From: Acidimicrobiia bacterium
GTDB lineage: Bacteria; Actinomycetota; Acidimicrobiia; Acidimicrobiales; Bin134
Direction: 5' to 3'
Assembly: GCA_022826705.1 (NCBI GenBank)
Contig: JAJDUJ010000012.1
Coordinates: forward strand, 31,933 to 95,932
Length of the DNA: 64,000 nt
Part shown: positions 1 to 8,739 of the stretch, one piece after another
Layout of the letters: every line of letters starts with the position of its first letter
Numbering within the stretch: the stretch's first letter is position 1
Made by a program: the position numbers and the translations under genes
The notes under the pieces: model-generated
What the model saw: only the letters and a program-made list of their open reading frames with translations
What the model was told of the DNA's origin: nothing
Databases searched by the model: none

Positions 1-202
1 CGGCCGGACCGCTGCGGTGGGGCGGGGCATGATCGCTCACGCCCTCACCCCCACCAGCGCTCCCAAGCTCGAGCGCCTGGGCTTGAGATTTCAGGGCCGC
101 TCTCTCCTATCACCACTTCTGCCAGCTTGGCTGCGCGGTTCACAACGCTTCGGGCCATGCCCCCACTGTAGGGGAGCGGGCGGGCCGGGGCCACTGGCTG
201 GC

Positions 203-463
203 CTAGGGGTCGGGGCGGCCGAAAATGTCGATGTCATCGCGGTCGCTTTCGAGCGTGCGGAAGCGATGGCTCAACCATTTTCCGGCGCGGAAAACCAGAT
301 AGGAGCCAAAAATCACGATGCTGAAAGTGCAGAGCACCAGGTAGAGGGGGGAGAGGCCCAGACCGGCCAGCCCATCTCTGATTTCGCCGGTCATCGCCCC
401 GCAGACGATGGGCGGGTATCCATACCAGGGCATCTTTTTGTAGTTCTCTCGTAAGACCCCCAC
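203..463 (-). CDS. Small single-pass membrane protein, unknown function
   Basis: An 86-residue protein starting at GTG 463. It has one clear hydrophobic segment at about residues 39-60 (core LYLVLCTFSIVIFGSYLVF), then a basic stretch (RAGKWLSHRFR) and an acidic tail, so the C terminus is probably cytoplasmic. The start lies 7 nt downstream of the stop of the RCC1/metalloprotease gene, which suggests the two are co-transcribed. An alternative ATG start is at 433. I recognise no family. It is called a gene because of its membrane segment, typical codon use and position; the opposite-strand reading frame over this stretch looks like a shadow. Confidence 0.5.
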   Translation of the reverse strand: MGVLRENYKKMPWYGYPPIVCGAMTGEIRDGLAGLGLSPLYLVLCTFSIVIFGSYLVFRAGKWLSHRFRTLESDRDDIDIFGRPDP

Positions 464-470
464 AGCCCTG

Positions 471-2108
471 TTACCGCCCAGGGGCCGCCAGCGCTGCGGG
501 GGTCGGGTTGGGCGGCCGCTGGAAGCTCATTCCGCAGGCGTTTAGAACCCGGTTGATTTCTCTGGCGGCGCCGGTGGTGTCGAAAACGATTGTGCCGATC
601 AGAGACTCATCGTGGTTCCATGCTGTGAAGGTGAGTTCTTGGGTTGCGGTCAGCCAATCGGCGAACTCTATGGGGTTGGGGGCGAGTGCGTGTTCGTTGT
701 TTTCGGATTCCTCCCACAGCACGTTTTCCAGCGGGTGCGGGGGCGAGCCGTCGCGTTCGTAGTAGACGGGGATTTTGCCGCTGAGCGCTTGTTGGCCGCT
801 TATGCGTTGGCCGTCGAAGTCAACGAAAACGCTGAGCGAACCGTCCTCGCAAAGGATATTGAGCGTCGGGGTGTCGTCGTCGTAGGGGTGGTCGAAAGTG
901 TTGCTCTCTGAGAGGAGGAAGCTGTGGACATACAGAAACCCCGGAACGAGGCTTTCGAGCCGGACCCAAGACGTGCCTTCCACCAAGCACAAGGTAACGA
1001 GGTCCTCAAATTCAAGGAACGGCAGGCAGGCCGGATCGTCTGAGCTTTCCTGCGTGCCGCAAACTCCCGCTGTGGGGATGCCCGCATACTCGGTGAAAAG
1101 GTGGTCGGCCACGCAGCGGAAAACGTCGTTGTGGAAGCACCTTTGAAGCTCCCTGTCGAAGGCGGCCTGGTCGCACTCTGCTATTGAGGGGTGGTCTCTC
1201 ATCAAGGCGTGGGCCACTTCGTGCAACAGCGTCTCGGTGAAAGCGTCTGAGCGGGTGATGTGGTGGGCCTCGAAGTCGTAGCAGCCCAAGACAACGCCGC
1301 CGAGAGCGCAGGCGGTGGCGGCGTTCGCCGGAACCAGGGCGCTTGTCGGCGGGTCGGCCGGTTTGCCCTCCACTTCGACTTCCTCCCAAATCACCCCGAT
1401 CAAAGCATCGGCGTCGGCATCGGACAATGCCCGGTTGTGATCTGGGTTGTCCCGGTACGGCTCCCAAGCGCAATTCTCCCAGGCGTAGCCGCCCCGCGAG
1501 GCTTGCTCAGCGCACCTTCCCTCCGGGGCGTCGGCGGGAACCTCTATGAGAACAGCGCCGCTAGCCGGGGTGGTTGCCGCTGGTGCTTGCGGCCCATCGG
1601 TTTGGCCGTCTTCGTTTGCGCCCCAGCACTTGATGGCGCCCGCGGTGTCGATGGCGCACAAAACAAGCCAGAGCCAGCTGAGATGTCGGTGTAGCGGCCC
1701 TCCGGCGCATCGGTTACGATAACCGCGTTGTCGCCCCAGCAGGCGATGGTCTGGTCGGCTGCGATGGCGCACGAAAACAAGCCAGAGCCGGCTGAGATGG
1801 CGGTGTAGCCGCCCCCTTCCGGCGCATCGGCCTGGCCGTCGTCGTTCAAGCCCCAGCACTTGATGTCACCCCGCAGTGTCGATGGCGCACGAATGGCTCT
1901 GGCCGGCGGCGATGGCGGTGTAGCGGCCGGCTTGCTCGTAGCGGTCGCCTGTTTCCAGGCGACGCGGTACTTGAGCAAAAAGAACCCCGAGAGCAGCGGC
2001 GGCGTTCGGCTCGATTCCCCTGAGCCGTAGCGGCTGCGGGCAGGGAGGTGAGTTTTGCCATGAGGCCAAGCTACCCCGCAGCGCCCACAGCGCCGCCATA
2101 GCCGCCAC
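471..2108 (-). pseudogene. RCC1-repeat protein with C-terminal HExxH metalloprotease-like domain, frame-disrupted
   Basis: Three RCC1-type repeats (YTAI.AG..SCAI...I.CWG...DAPEG) are followed by a domain with a zinc-protease HEVAH motif preceded by TETLL. The repeats are spread over two reading frames. From 2108 to about 1870 the frame ends at TGA straight after CAIDTAG. The next repeats read in another frame to about 1662. From there to the stop at 471 the first frame resumes. At 1869-1872 a CCCC run has one base too many compared with the sense of the repeat. Near 1660 one base is missing compared with the otherwise matching repeat at about 1760. The two indels compensate, but a stop separates them. 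A further shift near the N terminus is possible, because a leaderless-type box precedes ATG 2061 in yet another frame. It is either a decaying gene or one with assembly errors. The part from about 1660 to 471 is intact. Confidence 0.6.
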
Positions 2109-2236
2109 AGCGGCCGAGAGAGCGCCCAGGGCCTCGGGGGTGTTCGGTGTCGGCGGGTATTGTGCGGGTGTGGCTCGGGTTTGGCTACCGGGTGGGGGCA
2201 GAATGCAGAGTCTTTGGCCTAGGATCGGCTCAAGCT

Positions 2237-3058
2237 ATGAAGGTGACACTTTGCGGTACGGGAACGCCGCTGCCCGATCCAAACCGGGCCGGGCCGGCAA
2301 CGCTGGTTGAGGCCGGCACCACGACGCTGATGGTGGACGCGGGGCGGGGGGCGCTGATGCGGCTGGTGGCGGCCGGGGTGCTGCCGCTGGGGCTGGATGC
2401 CGTTCTGCTCACCCACCTGCACTCCGACCACATCTGCTCACTCAACGACGTGGTCTCGATGCACTGGACGATGAGCAGCGAGCCCACGCCGCTGAAAGTG
2501 TACGGCCCGGTCCGCACCAAGGAGATGGCAGACGGCCTGTTGGCCATGCTCGGCCCCGACATCAGCTTCCGCCTGGCCCACCACGACGATCTCACCTGGG
2601 AACCCATTGTGGAGGTGGAAGAGGTGTTGGCGGGAGACCATTTTGAGGTGGGCGAAGCCGCGGTCATAGTGGGGCGGACCAACCATGCACCGGTGGAGCC
2701 GTCAGTGGCATTCCGGGTGGAGCATGAGGGCGTTGTGGCAGTGCTGGGCGGCGACGGAGTTCCCTGCGACGAGCTCGACGAGCTGTGCGATGGGGCCGAC
2801 GCTTATGTGCAGACCGTGATGCGCGACGACTTAGTGCGGCTCGTTCCCTCCGAGCGGTTCCTCGACATCTTGGACTACCACTCAACGGTGCAGGACGCGG
2901 CGCGGACCGCGGCGCGGGCCGGGGTGGCCCGGTTGGTGCTGACCCACTACATCCCGTCGCTGCCCGCGGGCCAAGAGGATGAGTGGCGGGCGCTGGCCGC
3001 CGAGCACTTCGAGGGTGAGATAATCGTGGGCGACGACCTCACGGTGGTTGAGTTCTAG
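2237..3058 (+). CDS. Metallo-beta-lactamase-fold hydrolase (RNase Z/arylsulfatase-like)
   Basis: A 273-residue protein that looks cytosolic. The N terminus (MKVTLCGTGTPLPDPNRAGP) is the characteristic opening of the ElaC/AtsA-like branch of the MBL fold. The zinc motif THLHSDH is at about residues 59-65. Later motifs, an Asp in GGDGVPCDEL and the C-terminal THYIPSLP, supply the remaining expected metal ligands. The substrate cannot be deduced: members include tRNase Z, phosphodiesterases and lactone hydrolases. The frame is open upstream to 2147, but ATG 2237 gives the canonical first beta strand. It is divergent from the RCC1 pseudogene. Confidence 0.8.
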   Translation: MKVTLCGTGTPLPDPNRAGPATLVEAGTTTLMVDAGRGALMRLVAAGVLPLGLDAVLLTHLHSDHICSLNDVVSMHWTMSSEPTPLKVYGPVRTKEMADGLLAMLGPDISFRLAHHDDLTWEPIVEVEEVLAGDHFEVGEAAVIVGRTNHAPVEPSVAFRVEHEGVVAVLGGDGVPCDELDELCDGADAYVQTVMRDDLVRLVPSERFLDILDYHSTVQDAARTAARAGVARLVLTHYIPSLPAGQEDEWRALAAEHFEGEIIVGDDLTVVEF

Positions 3059-3205
3059 GCTCTTGCACACGCCGCCGAATCTGTTGTTGGCGCGCGGTTG
3101 GACTCGGATCGAAGCCTTGGGCTTGTGTCCGAAATTGACACCGTTGTCCTGTAACCTTCACGAGGGTTGGAAACAGCCACTCAAGGCGATAACAGGCGGG
3201 CAGGC

Positions 3206-5638
3206 ATGAGCAAGTTGTTCCAGGTTTACGGTCGTTGGGTTGGGCTCCGTCCGTGGACGGCGCTGGTGGCAATGCTGGTGGTGACCGTGATAGCGGTGGT
3301 TGGCTTCACCAGAACCTCCGACACCGCGGACGTGGAGGATGCGTTCCTGCCCGAGGGCAGCGAGCTGGTGGAGGCCATCGACAACTTGGCCGAGAGCTTT
3401 CCCGACTCCGCTGAGCTCGAGGTGATGCAGGTGGTGCTGCGGGGCGATGTTCTGAGCCCCGCGGGCGCGGCCGATGCCGCCGCGGCCACCAACACCGCCG
3501 CCGCCCACCCGGAACTGGCCGGCTACCTGTTCCAAGACCGGCCGGCCACATCGCCCGGCCATGTGCTGGCCAAGATGCTCGCCGGTCCCGGTGGGGACCC
3601 CCGCAGCATGGATCTGGCATCGGTCCCGCAGGGGGAGATCGACGCCGCCATCGCCGACGAGTCCAACGCCGCGCTGGCCGTGTTCCTGGACGAGATCGTG
3701 GCCCGCGACGATGCGGGCCGAGTAATCGGCGGCATCGGCATCGTCACGGTGAACGCCTACGGCGACCCCGACGGGCTGGCCGAGGCGCAGCTAACGGTGG
3801 ACGAGGCGGTGAAGCAGGTGCCGCTGGCCGAGCTGGAATCGGCCCGCGCCGCCTCTCAGGGCAAGAGCGACAAGGAGTCCGACGACTCCAGCCAGAGTTC
3901 CACCCGCAACCTCATGCTGGTGGCGTTTCTGGTGATCGCCGTACTGCTGGTGCTGTTCTACCGGCAGCTATCCGACGTGTTGTTGTCGATGGGCGGGTTG
4001 ATCCTCACCATCGTGTGGGCGCTCGGCTTCCAAGGGCTGCTCGGCCCCGATGGACTCGGCCTGATCGGAGCCCCCAGCGTGCTGGCCCAGATGGTGCCGG
4101 TGATGCTCATCGGGCTGTGCGTGGACTACGGCATACAGGTCACCTCCCGCTATCGCGAGGTGCGCTCCGGAGGGGCCGATACCACCGAGGGCATCTCCAA
4201 GTCGGTGGCCGGGGTGATGCTGCCCCTGGGATTGGCCGGGGTGACCACTATCGTCAGCTTCCTCACCAACCTGTTCGGCGATATCTCGGGGCTGGCCGAC
4301 TTCGGCGTGGTGGCCGCGGTGGGCGTGTTCAGCGGCCTGACCGTGTTCTTGACCGCGGTTCCTGCGGCGCGCTCGCTGTTGGACCGCCGAGGCGAGGCCA
4401 AGGGCAAAACACCCCAGATCCGGCCCATCGACCAGGCCATCCCCGGCGCCGGCAAGCTGGTGCAGTCCATCGGCGGCGCCACGGTGCGCCGCCCCTCGGT
4501 CATCTTGGCGGCCACCGGCATCGTCACCGTGGTCTTCATGGCGCTCACCACTCAGCTCGGCACCGAGTTCAACTCCACCGACTTCATCCCCGACGGCACC
4601 GAGAGCAAAGAAGACGCTGTGTTCATGACCGAGAACCTGGGCGGCAACACCGAGCCGGTGACCGTACTGGTGGAATCCGATCTGTCCGACGACCGCACGT
4701 TGCGCAACCTGCTGGACTTCTCTGCGGCCATCGAAGACCCCTCTCAGCGGCCCGAGGCGGTGAGCAGCGCTATCACCAACTCGCTGGGCACCTACTTCGC
4801 CGACCTGCCCACGGAATTGCAGGCCCAAATCCAAGGTGAGTTGACGCCCGACGATTCAAGCCCGCTCGTCATCGACAGCGACACCATCGACCGCGTGCTC
4901 GAGTTGATGCGCAGCCACGATCCAGATCGCTTCGACTCGGTAGTGGCGCTGGGGGCGGCAGGCAGCGACGACCGCACCATCTTGCAGTTCAACGCGCTCA
5001 CCGGCGACGCCGACCGCACCCGCGAGCTGTTCGCCGACGTGGACGGGCTGTGGTTTGGCAGCGACGACGACATCACCCCGGTGGCCAATGAGATCACCTC
5101 ACTGGAGGTTACCGACAGCCTCACCGAGAGCCAGGCCACCTCCATCATGTTGACCATCCTGGCCGCCTTGGCGGTGCTGATCCTGTTCTTCTGGATCACC
5201 GAGTTCCGGCCCATGCTGGCCATCTTGTCGGTGCTGCCCATCCTGCTGGTGCTGGTGTGGGTGCTGGGCACCATGGTGCTCCTGGGCTACAGCTACAACG
5301 TGATAACTGCTCTAATCACCGCGCTGTCCATCGGCATCGGCGTGGACTACACCATCCACGTCACCCACCGCTTCATCGAAGAGGTGGACCACGGCAAATC
5401 GATCAGCGAGGCCATCAACACCACGATGAGCACCACCGGTGGGGCGCTCATCGGCTCGGCGCTCACTACGGCGCTGGGGTTCATGGTGCTGATGTTCAGC
5501 CCCATCGCGCCGATGGGCCAGTTCGGTCTGCTCACTGCCATCACCGTCATCTACTCGCTCATCGCCGCAGTAGTGGTGCTGCCCCCGATGCTGGTCATCT
5601 GGGCCGCCTACCACCGCTGGCGCCAAGAGGCCCACTAA
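3206..5638 (+). CDS. MMPL/RND-family membrane transporter
   Basis: An 810-residue protein with the two-fold RND layout. Helix 1 lies near residues 19-40, then a large outside loop with AEL.VMQVVLRGD, a six-helix bundle (about 230-400), a second helix-loop, and a second bundle (about 650-800). The bundle sequences VMLIGLCVDYGIQVTSRYRE and ALSIGIGVDYTIHVTHRF are the GxxxDY signature of MMPL and sterol-sensing-type transporters. They carry the proton-relay Asp-Tyr pairs. The likely role is export of lipids or hydrophobic compounds, driven by proton-motive force. ATG 3206 follows a purine-rich GGCGGGCAGG; a TTG at 3167 in the same frame is an alternative. The gene is followed by an acyltransferase pair, so an envelope-lipid role is possible but inferred. 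Confidence 0.8.
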   Translation: MSKLFQVYGRWVGLRPWTALVAMLVVTVIAVVGFTRTSDTADVEDAFLPEGSELVEAIDNLAESFPDSAELEVMQVVLRGDVLSPAGAADAAAATNTAAAHPELAGYLFQDRPATSPGHVLAKMLAGPGGDPRSMDLASVPQGEIDAAIADESNAALAVFLDEIVARDDAGRVIGGIGIVTVNAYGDPDGLAEAQLTVDEAVKQVPLAELESARAASQGKSDKESDDSSQSSTRNLMLVAFLVIAVLLVLFYRQLSDVLLSMGGLILTIVWALGFQGLLGPDGLGLIGAPSVLAQMVPVMLIGLCVDYGIQVTSRYREVRSGGADTTEGISKSVAGVMLPLGLAGVTTIVSFLTNLFGDISGLADFGVVAAVGVFSGLTVFLTAVPAARSLLDRRGEAKGKTPQIRPIDQAIPGAGKLVQSIGGATVRRPSVILAATGIVTVVFMALTTQLGTEFNSTDFIPDGTESKEDAVFMTENLGGNTEPVTVLVESDLSDDRTLRNLLDFSAAIEDPSQRPEAVSSAITNSLGTYFADLPTELQAQIQGELTPDDSSPLVIDSDTIDRVLELMRSHDPDRFDSVVALGAAGSDDRTILQFNALTGDADRTRELFADVDGLWFGSDDDITPVANEITSLEVTDSLTESQATSIMLTILAALAVLILFFWITEFRPMLAILSVLPILLVLVWVLGTMVLLGYSYNVITALITALSIGIGVDYTIHVTHRFIEEVDHGKSISEAINTTMSTTGGALIGSALTTALGFMVLMFSPIAPMGQFGLLTAITVIYSLIAAVVVLPPMLVIWAAYHRWRQEAH

Positions 5639-5749
5639 ACTAGCCACCTGCTTTCCCCGCAGAAGGCTCTGCGCGGGGGGAGCCCCAACGTTGACAACAC
5701 CTATGACGCCCGGGGTGCGCTGTGTAGCCCGGCATTAGCTGGCTATAGG

Positions 5750-7195
5750 TTGGCGAAGGTGCTTTTTCCCACTTTCAGCTTTGCTGCGTTCTTTGCTGTG
5801 GTGCTGCCTGTGGCATGGGCACTGCGGCGGTGGCCGGTGCCGTGGAAGCTGTTTCTGCTGGGGGCCTCATACTGGTTCTACGCCGCTTGGGACGCTCGCT
5901 TCGTACTGCTGCTGGTGGGCATGACCTTGGGAAATGCGATTGCTGCCGCAATCAACGTGCGCGCCAACAGCGAACGGGTTCGTAAGCTTGCGGTGGCCAG
6001 CGGGGTGACGCTTTCGCTCGGGGTTCTGGCCTTTTTCAAGTACTACGACTTCTTCACCGACAGCCTTGACCGCAACCTGGGAATCTCCAGTCCCGCTCTC
6101 GACATCGTGCTGCCGGTGGGGGTGTCGTTCTTCACCTTCCAGGCCATCAGCTATGTGGTTGATGTTCACCGGGGCCGCACCGAGGAGGCAATGCTGCTCG
6201 ACTTCGCGGTCTACTTGTCGTTCTTCCCCCAGCTGGTGGCCGGCCCGATCGTGCGGGCCACCGAGTTCATGCCCCAGCTGCGCTCCGAAGCCCGCCCTGA
6301 CCGGGCAGAGGTGGCCCACGCCGTGAGGCTCATCGGACGGGGCATGTTCAAGAAGGTGGTCATCGCCGACTTCCTGGCCCGAGCAGTGGTGAAAGACGCC
6401 TTTGAATCTCCCGGCGAGCACGGCGCCCTGGACATTCTCGCCGGGATCTACGGCTATGCCGTGCAGATCTACGCCGACTTCTCCGGCTACACCGACATGG
6501 CCATCGGCATCGCCTTGCTGATGGGGTTCCGCTTCCCCCAGAACTTTGATGCCCCCTACGTGTCCGACTCCATTCAGGACTTCTGGCGACGATGGCACAT
6601 GACCCTGTCTCGCTGGCTGCGGGATTACCTCTACATTCCTCTGGGGGGCAATCGCCGGGGGCGCCTCGCCACTTACCGGAACCTGCTCATCACCATGGCC
6701 CTGGGGGGCCTGTGGCACGGCGCGGCCGGAGTGTTCATCGTCTGGGGCGTCTACCACGGGGCGGGCTTGGCGGTGGAGCGATGGCGGAGCGGAACCGGCC
6801 ATGGCCCAAAACCGCGGGAACTAGCTCTGTTGGGCTGGCGCTGGACCCCGTCGGACACCACCCGGCTGTGGGTGCGGCGGTTCTGGGTCTTCCATTTCGT
6901 GTGCCTGGGCTGGGTACTGTTCAACAGCGAGACGCTGGGCCGCGCCGGCGACGTGCTTTTACGGCTGTTCACCGGGTGGGGCACCGGCCCTGAACTGTTG
7001 AACCCACTGGTGGCCCTGGCCATCGTGGCTGCCCTCGCCGCTCAGTTCTTCCCCCGGTCTTGGACCGAGAAGGGATTGGAGGCACTGGAGAGAACTCCGC
7101 TCGGCTTGACCGCGGTGGGTTTCTCGATGTGGACCATGGTGGTTGTCGCCCTCGGCCCCGAAGGGGTGGCCGACTACATCTACTTCCAGTTCTGA
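5750..7195 (+). CDS. MBOAT-family O-acyltransferase (AlgI/DltB-like)
   Basis: A 481-residue polytopic protein, start TTG 5750. It has the AlgI-type pattern: LLGASYWFYAAWD near the N terminus, GVSFFTFQAISYVVDVHRG at about 125-145, FFPQLVAGPIVR, DFSGYTDMAIG, FWRRWHMTLSRWLRDYLYIPLGGNR and GGLWHGAAG. The His of GGLWHG (about residue 322) is the conserved catalytic histidine of the family. Such proteins move acetyl or other acyl groups across the membrane onto extracellular glycans or teichoic acids, usually with an SGNH-type partner. Here the next gene, one base downstream of the stop, encodes such a partner. The identity of the acylated polymer is unknown. Confidence 0.9.
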   Translation: MAKVLFPTFSFAAFFAVVLPVAWALRRWPVPWKLFLLGASYWFYAAWDARFVLLLVGMTLGNAIAAAINVRANSERVRKLAVASGVTLSLGVLAFFKYYDFFTDSLDRNLGISSPALDIVLPVGVSFFTFQAISYVVDVHRGRTEEAMLLDFAVYLSFFPQLVAGPIVRATEFMPQLRSEARPDRAEVAHAVRLIGRGMFKKVVIADFLARAVVKDAFESPGEHGALDILAGIYGYAVQIYADFSGYTDMAIGIALLMGFRFPQNFDAPYVSDSIQDFWRRWHMTLSRWLRDYLYIPLGGNRRGRLATYRNLLITMALGGLWHGAAGVFIVWGVYHGAGLAVERWRSGTGHGPKPRELALLGWRWTPSDTTRLWVRRFWVFHFVCLGWVLFNSETLGRAGDVLLRLFTGWGTGPELLNPLVALAIVAALAAQFFPRSWTEKGLEALERTPLGLTAVGFSMWTMVVVALGPEGVADYIYFQF

Positions 7196-7196
7196 C

Positions 7197-8591
7197 ATGA
7201 ATACTCCCCGCTCCGACATCGCTGCTACCAGCACTGACATGGGTGGCCCCGGACTTGGACGCGGCACCTCCAGCGTGACGAGGATGACAGCAGGAGTTGT
7301 GGGCTGCCTGCTGCTGGCGGTGTTCTTGGTGAGCGGCAAGCTGGTGGAGATCGCCGAGCGCCAGCCGCTGGGCGATAGCCGGGACCGGTGGCTAGACGTA
7401 GCCGAAGGAGTCGACCGGGTGGCCAACTTCTTGGCGTTGAACCGGCCCTATGACCTCATCACCGACATCCGTGGAGTGGGCACCGACGCTGGCGAAAAGG
7501 TGGACAGCATCCAAGCGGTGGCCGACAACTTGGCTCGGGAGCGGAGGTCGTCGTCGGTTGCGGCGCCGACGGCAACCCTTGCGCCTCCGACAGCCACTTC
7601 TACGGTTCCCGCGGCTACCAGCGCCCCGGCACAAACGGAATTGCCGACGCAGAACGACCAGCCCTCGATTCCCGAAGCAGACAAAGACGCCAGCCCTTCG
7701 GACCAGTCCGGGACACCGGCTCTAGCTGGAGGTCCCGCTCCGGACGGGGACCCGACTCCGGTTGTCAGCTCAGACCCAGACGGGAGCCCGACGCCCACGA
7801 GTGGCGACATCCCGAACGGAGAGTCCGAGCTGACCGGAGCATCCCCCGATCTTCAGCTCGGCTTCGACGATGCGGGTGAGCCCCTGCCACCTCTTCCCCC
7901 TGCCAACCCCGAGCTGCTGCTGTCTCCAAAGATCCGCGCCGTCACCCCTGAAGATCCATTGCGGGTATACGTGGCTGGCGATAGCCAGGCCTTCTACCCC
8001 GGTCACGCATTGGCCGGGGCAGTTGACGGCGGGATGCTCGATGTGACTGTGGACTCGCGCAACGGCACCGGACTGGCCCGGCCTGATTTCTTCAACTGGC
8101 CAGCCGAGTTCCTCGAAATCGTGGCCGAACACGACCCCGAGCTGGTTGTGCTGATCATGGGAGGAAACGACTGGCAGGCCATGCAGTCAGCCGATGGAGT
8201 GGTGCTGAACCCAGGGTCCGACGCATGGCGGTCTGAGTGGACCTGGCGCATGCACATCACTTTCGACACCCTTGTTGCCTCCCACCGTCATGTGGTGTGG
8301 GTTGGCCTGCCCCCGGCCCGGACCGAGCCGTTCAGCATCGGAAATCCACTGATCAACGAGATCTCATGGCCGGTGACCCTGGTCCGCCCCAGTGTGACCA
8401 TGGTGGATGTCTGGGACCTGTTCGGCGGCGACGGCCCCTATCAGGAGAGCCTCCCTCCGCCATGGGGAGGCGACCCGGTTCGGGTGCGACAAGAAGACGG
8501 AGTCCATTTCAATCGCACGGGGTCGGCCTGGGTAGCAGAGAAGGTCGTGGAGGTGGCCCGGGAGAGGTGGGACTTCGAAGAGAGCGGGTGA
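7197..8591 (+). CDS. Membrane-anchored SGNH/GDSL hydrolase, MBOAT partner
   Basis: A 464-residue protein; ATG 7197 lies one base after the stop of the MBOAT gene. An N-terminal membrane anchor (about 28-45, GVVGCLLLAVFLVSG) is followed by a long Pro/Ser/Thr/Asp-rich linker (about 120-240). The SGNH domain follows: VYVAGDSQAF (block I Ser at about 262), LIMGGNDW (block III Asn) and DGVHFNRTG (Asp and His, about 434-437). It resembles DUF459-type proteins and AlgJ/X-like acyl-handling enzymes. The inferred role is to transfer or remove acyl groups on an extracytoplasmic polymer using donor supplied through the MBOAT protein. The last 9 bases overlap the 3' end of the convergent tRNA-Gly gene. 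Confidence 0.8.
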   Translation: MNTPRSDIAATSTDMGGPGLGRGTSSVTRMTAGVVGCLLLAVFLVSGKLVEIAERQPLGDSRDRWLDVAEGVDRVANFLALNRPYDLITDIRGVGTDAGEKVDSIQAVADNLARERRSSSVAAPTATLAPPTATSTVPAATSAPAQTELPTQNDQPSIPEADKDASPSDQSGTPALAGGPAPDGDPTPVVSSDPDGSPTPTSGDIPNGESELTGASPDLQLGFDDAGEPLPPLPPANPELLLSPKIRAVTPEDPLRVYVAGDSQAFYPGHALAGAVDGGMLDVTVDSRNGTGLARPDFFNWPAEFLEIVAEHDPELVVLIMGGNDWQAMQSADGVVLNPGSDAWRSEWTWRMHITFDTLVASHRHVVWVGLPPARTEPFSIGNPLINEISWPVTLVRPSVTMVDVWDLFGGDGPYQESLPPPWGGDPVRVRQEDGVHFNRTGSAWVAEKVVEVARERWDFEESG

Positions 8592-8653
8592 CGAGAATCG
8601 AACTCGCGTCATCAGCTTGGAAGGCTGGGGTTCTACCACTGAACTACACCCGC
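8583..8653 (-). tRNA. tRNA-Gly (anticodon TCC)
   Basis: Read on the minus strand it folds as a cloverleaf. The acceptor stem is GCGGGTG paired with CACCCGC, with a U discriminator (typical of bacterial tRNA-Gly). The D arm is GTTC..GAAC with AGTGGTA. The anticodon loop CTTCCAA carries TCC. The T arm GCGAG-TTCGATT-CTCGT completes the fold. The CCA end is not encoded. It overlaps the tail of the SGNH hydrolase gene by 9 bases on the opposite strand and is divergent from tig. Confidence 0.95.
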
Positions 8654-8724
8654 AGGGCTGGTCGTTCATGATATCTACCCGTTCTGGCAACCGGCTACGA
8701 CACGAGGAATTGGGGGGTCGCCGG

Positions 8725-8730
8725 TAAACT
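8725..8730 (+). promoter_or_regulatory. -10 box for tig
   Basis: TAAACT ends 9 nt before GTG 8740, consistent with a leaderless or near-leaderless transcript. Confidence 0.4.
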
Positions 8731-8739
8731 GCCACTCCT

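Noticed and set aside
45..158. 37-codon minus-strand ORF (MARSVVNRAAKLAEVV...)
   Set aside because: Plausible composition but no ribosome-binding site, neighbour or family support; could be real but not callable.
17..454. Plus-strand ORF of 145 codons at the left end
   Set aside because: It mirrors the minus-strand membrane-protein gene and the window edge, has no recognisable domain and low-complexity Gly/Arg/Pro content typical of antisense frames.
471..2108. Programmed ribosomal frameshifting in the RCC1 gene
   Set aside because: No slippery heptamer with downstream structure is evident, and the two indels lie in repeat copies where another copy has the intact sequence; mutation or sequence error is simpler.
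3968..4834. Long minus-strand ORF inside the MMPL gene
   Set aside because: Antisense shadow of a G+C-rich coding region; His/Gly/Gln-rich with no domain.
5639..5749. Rho-independent terminator after the MMPL gene
   Set aside because: A G+C-rich imperfect hairpin is present but no U-run follows.
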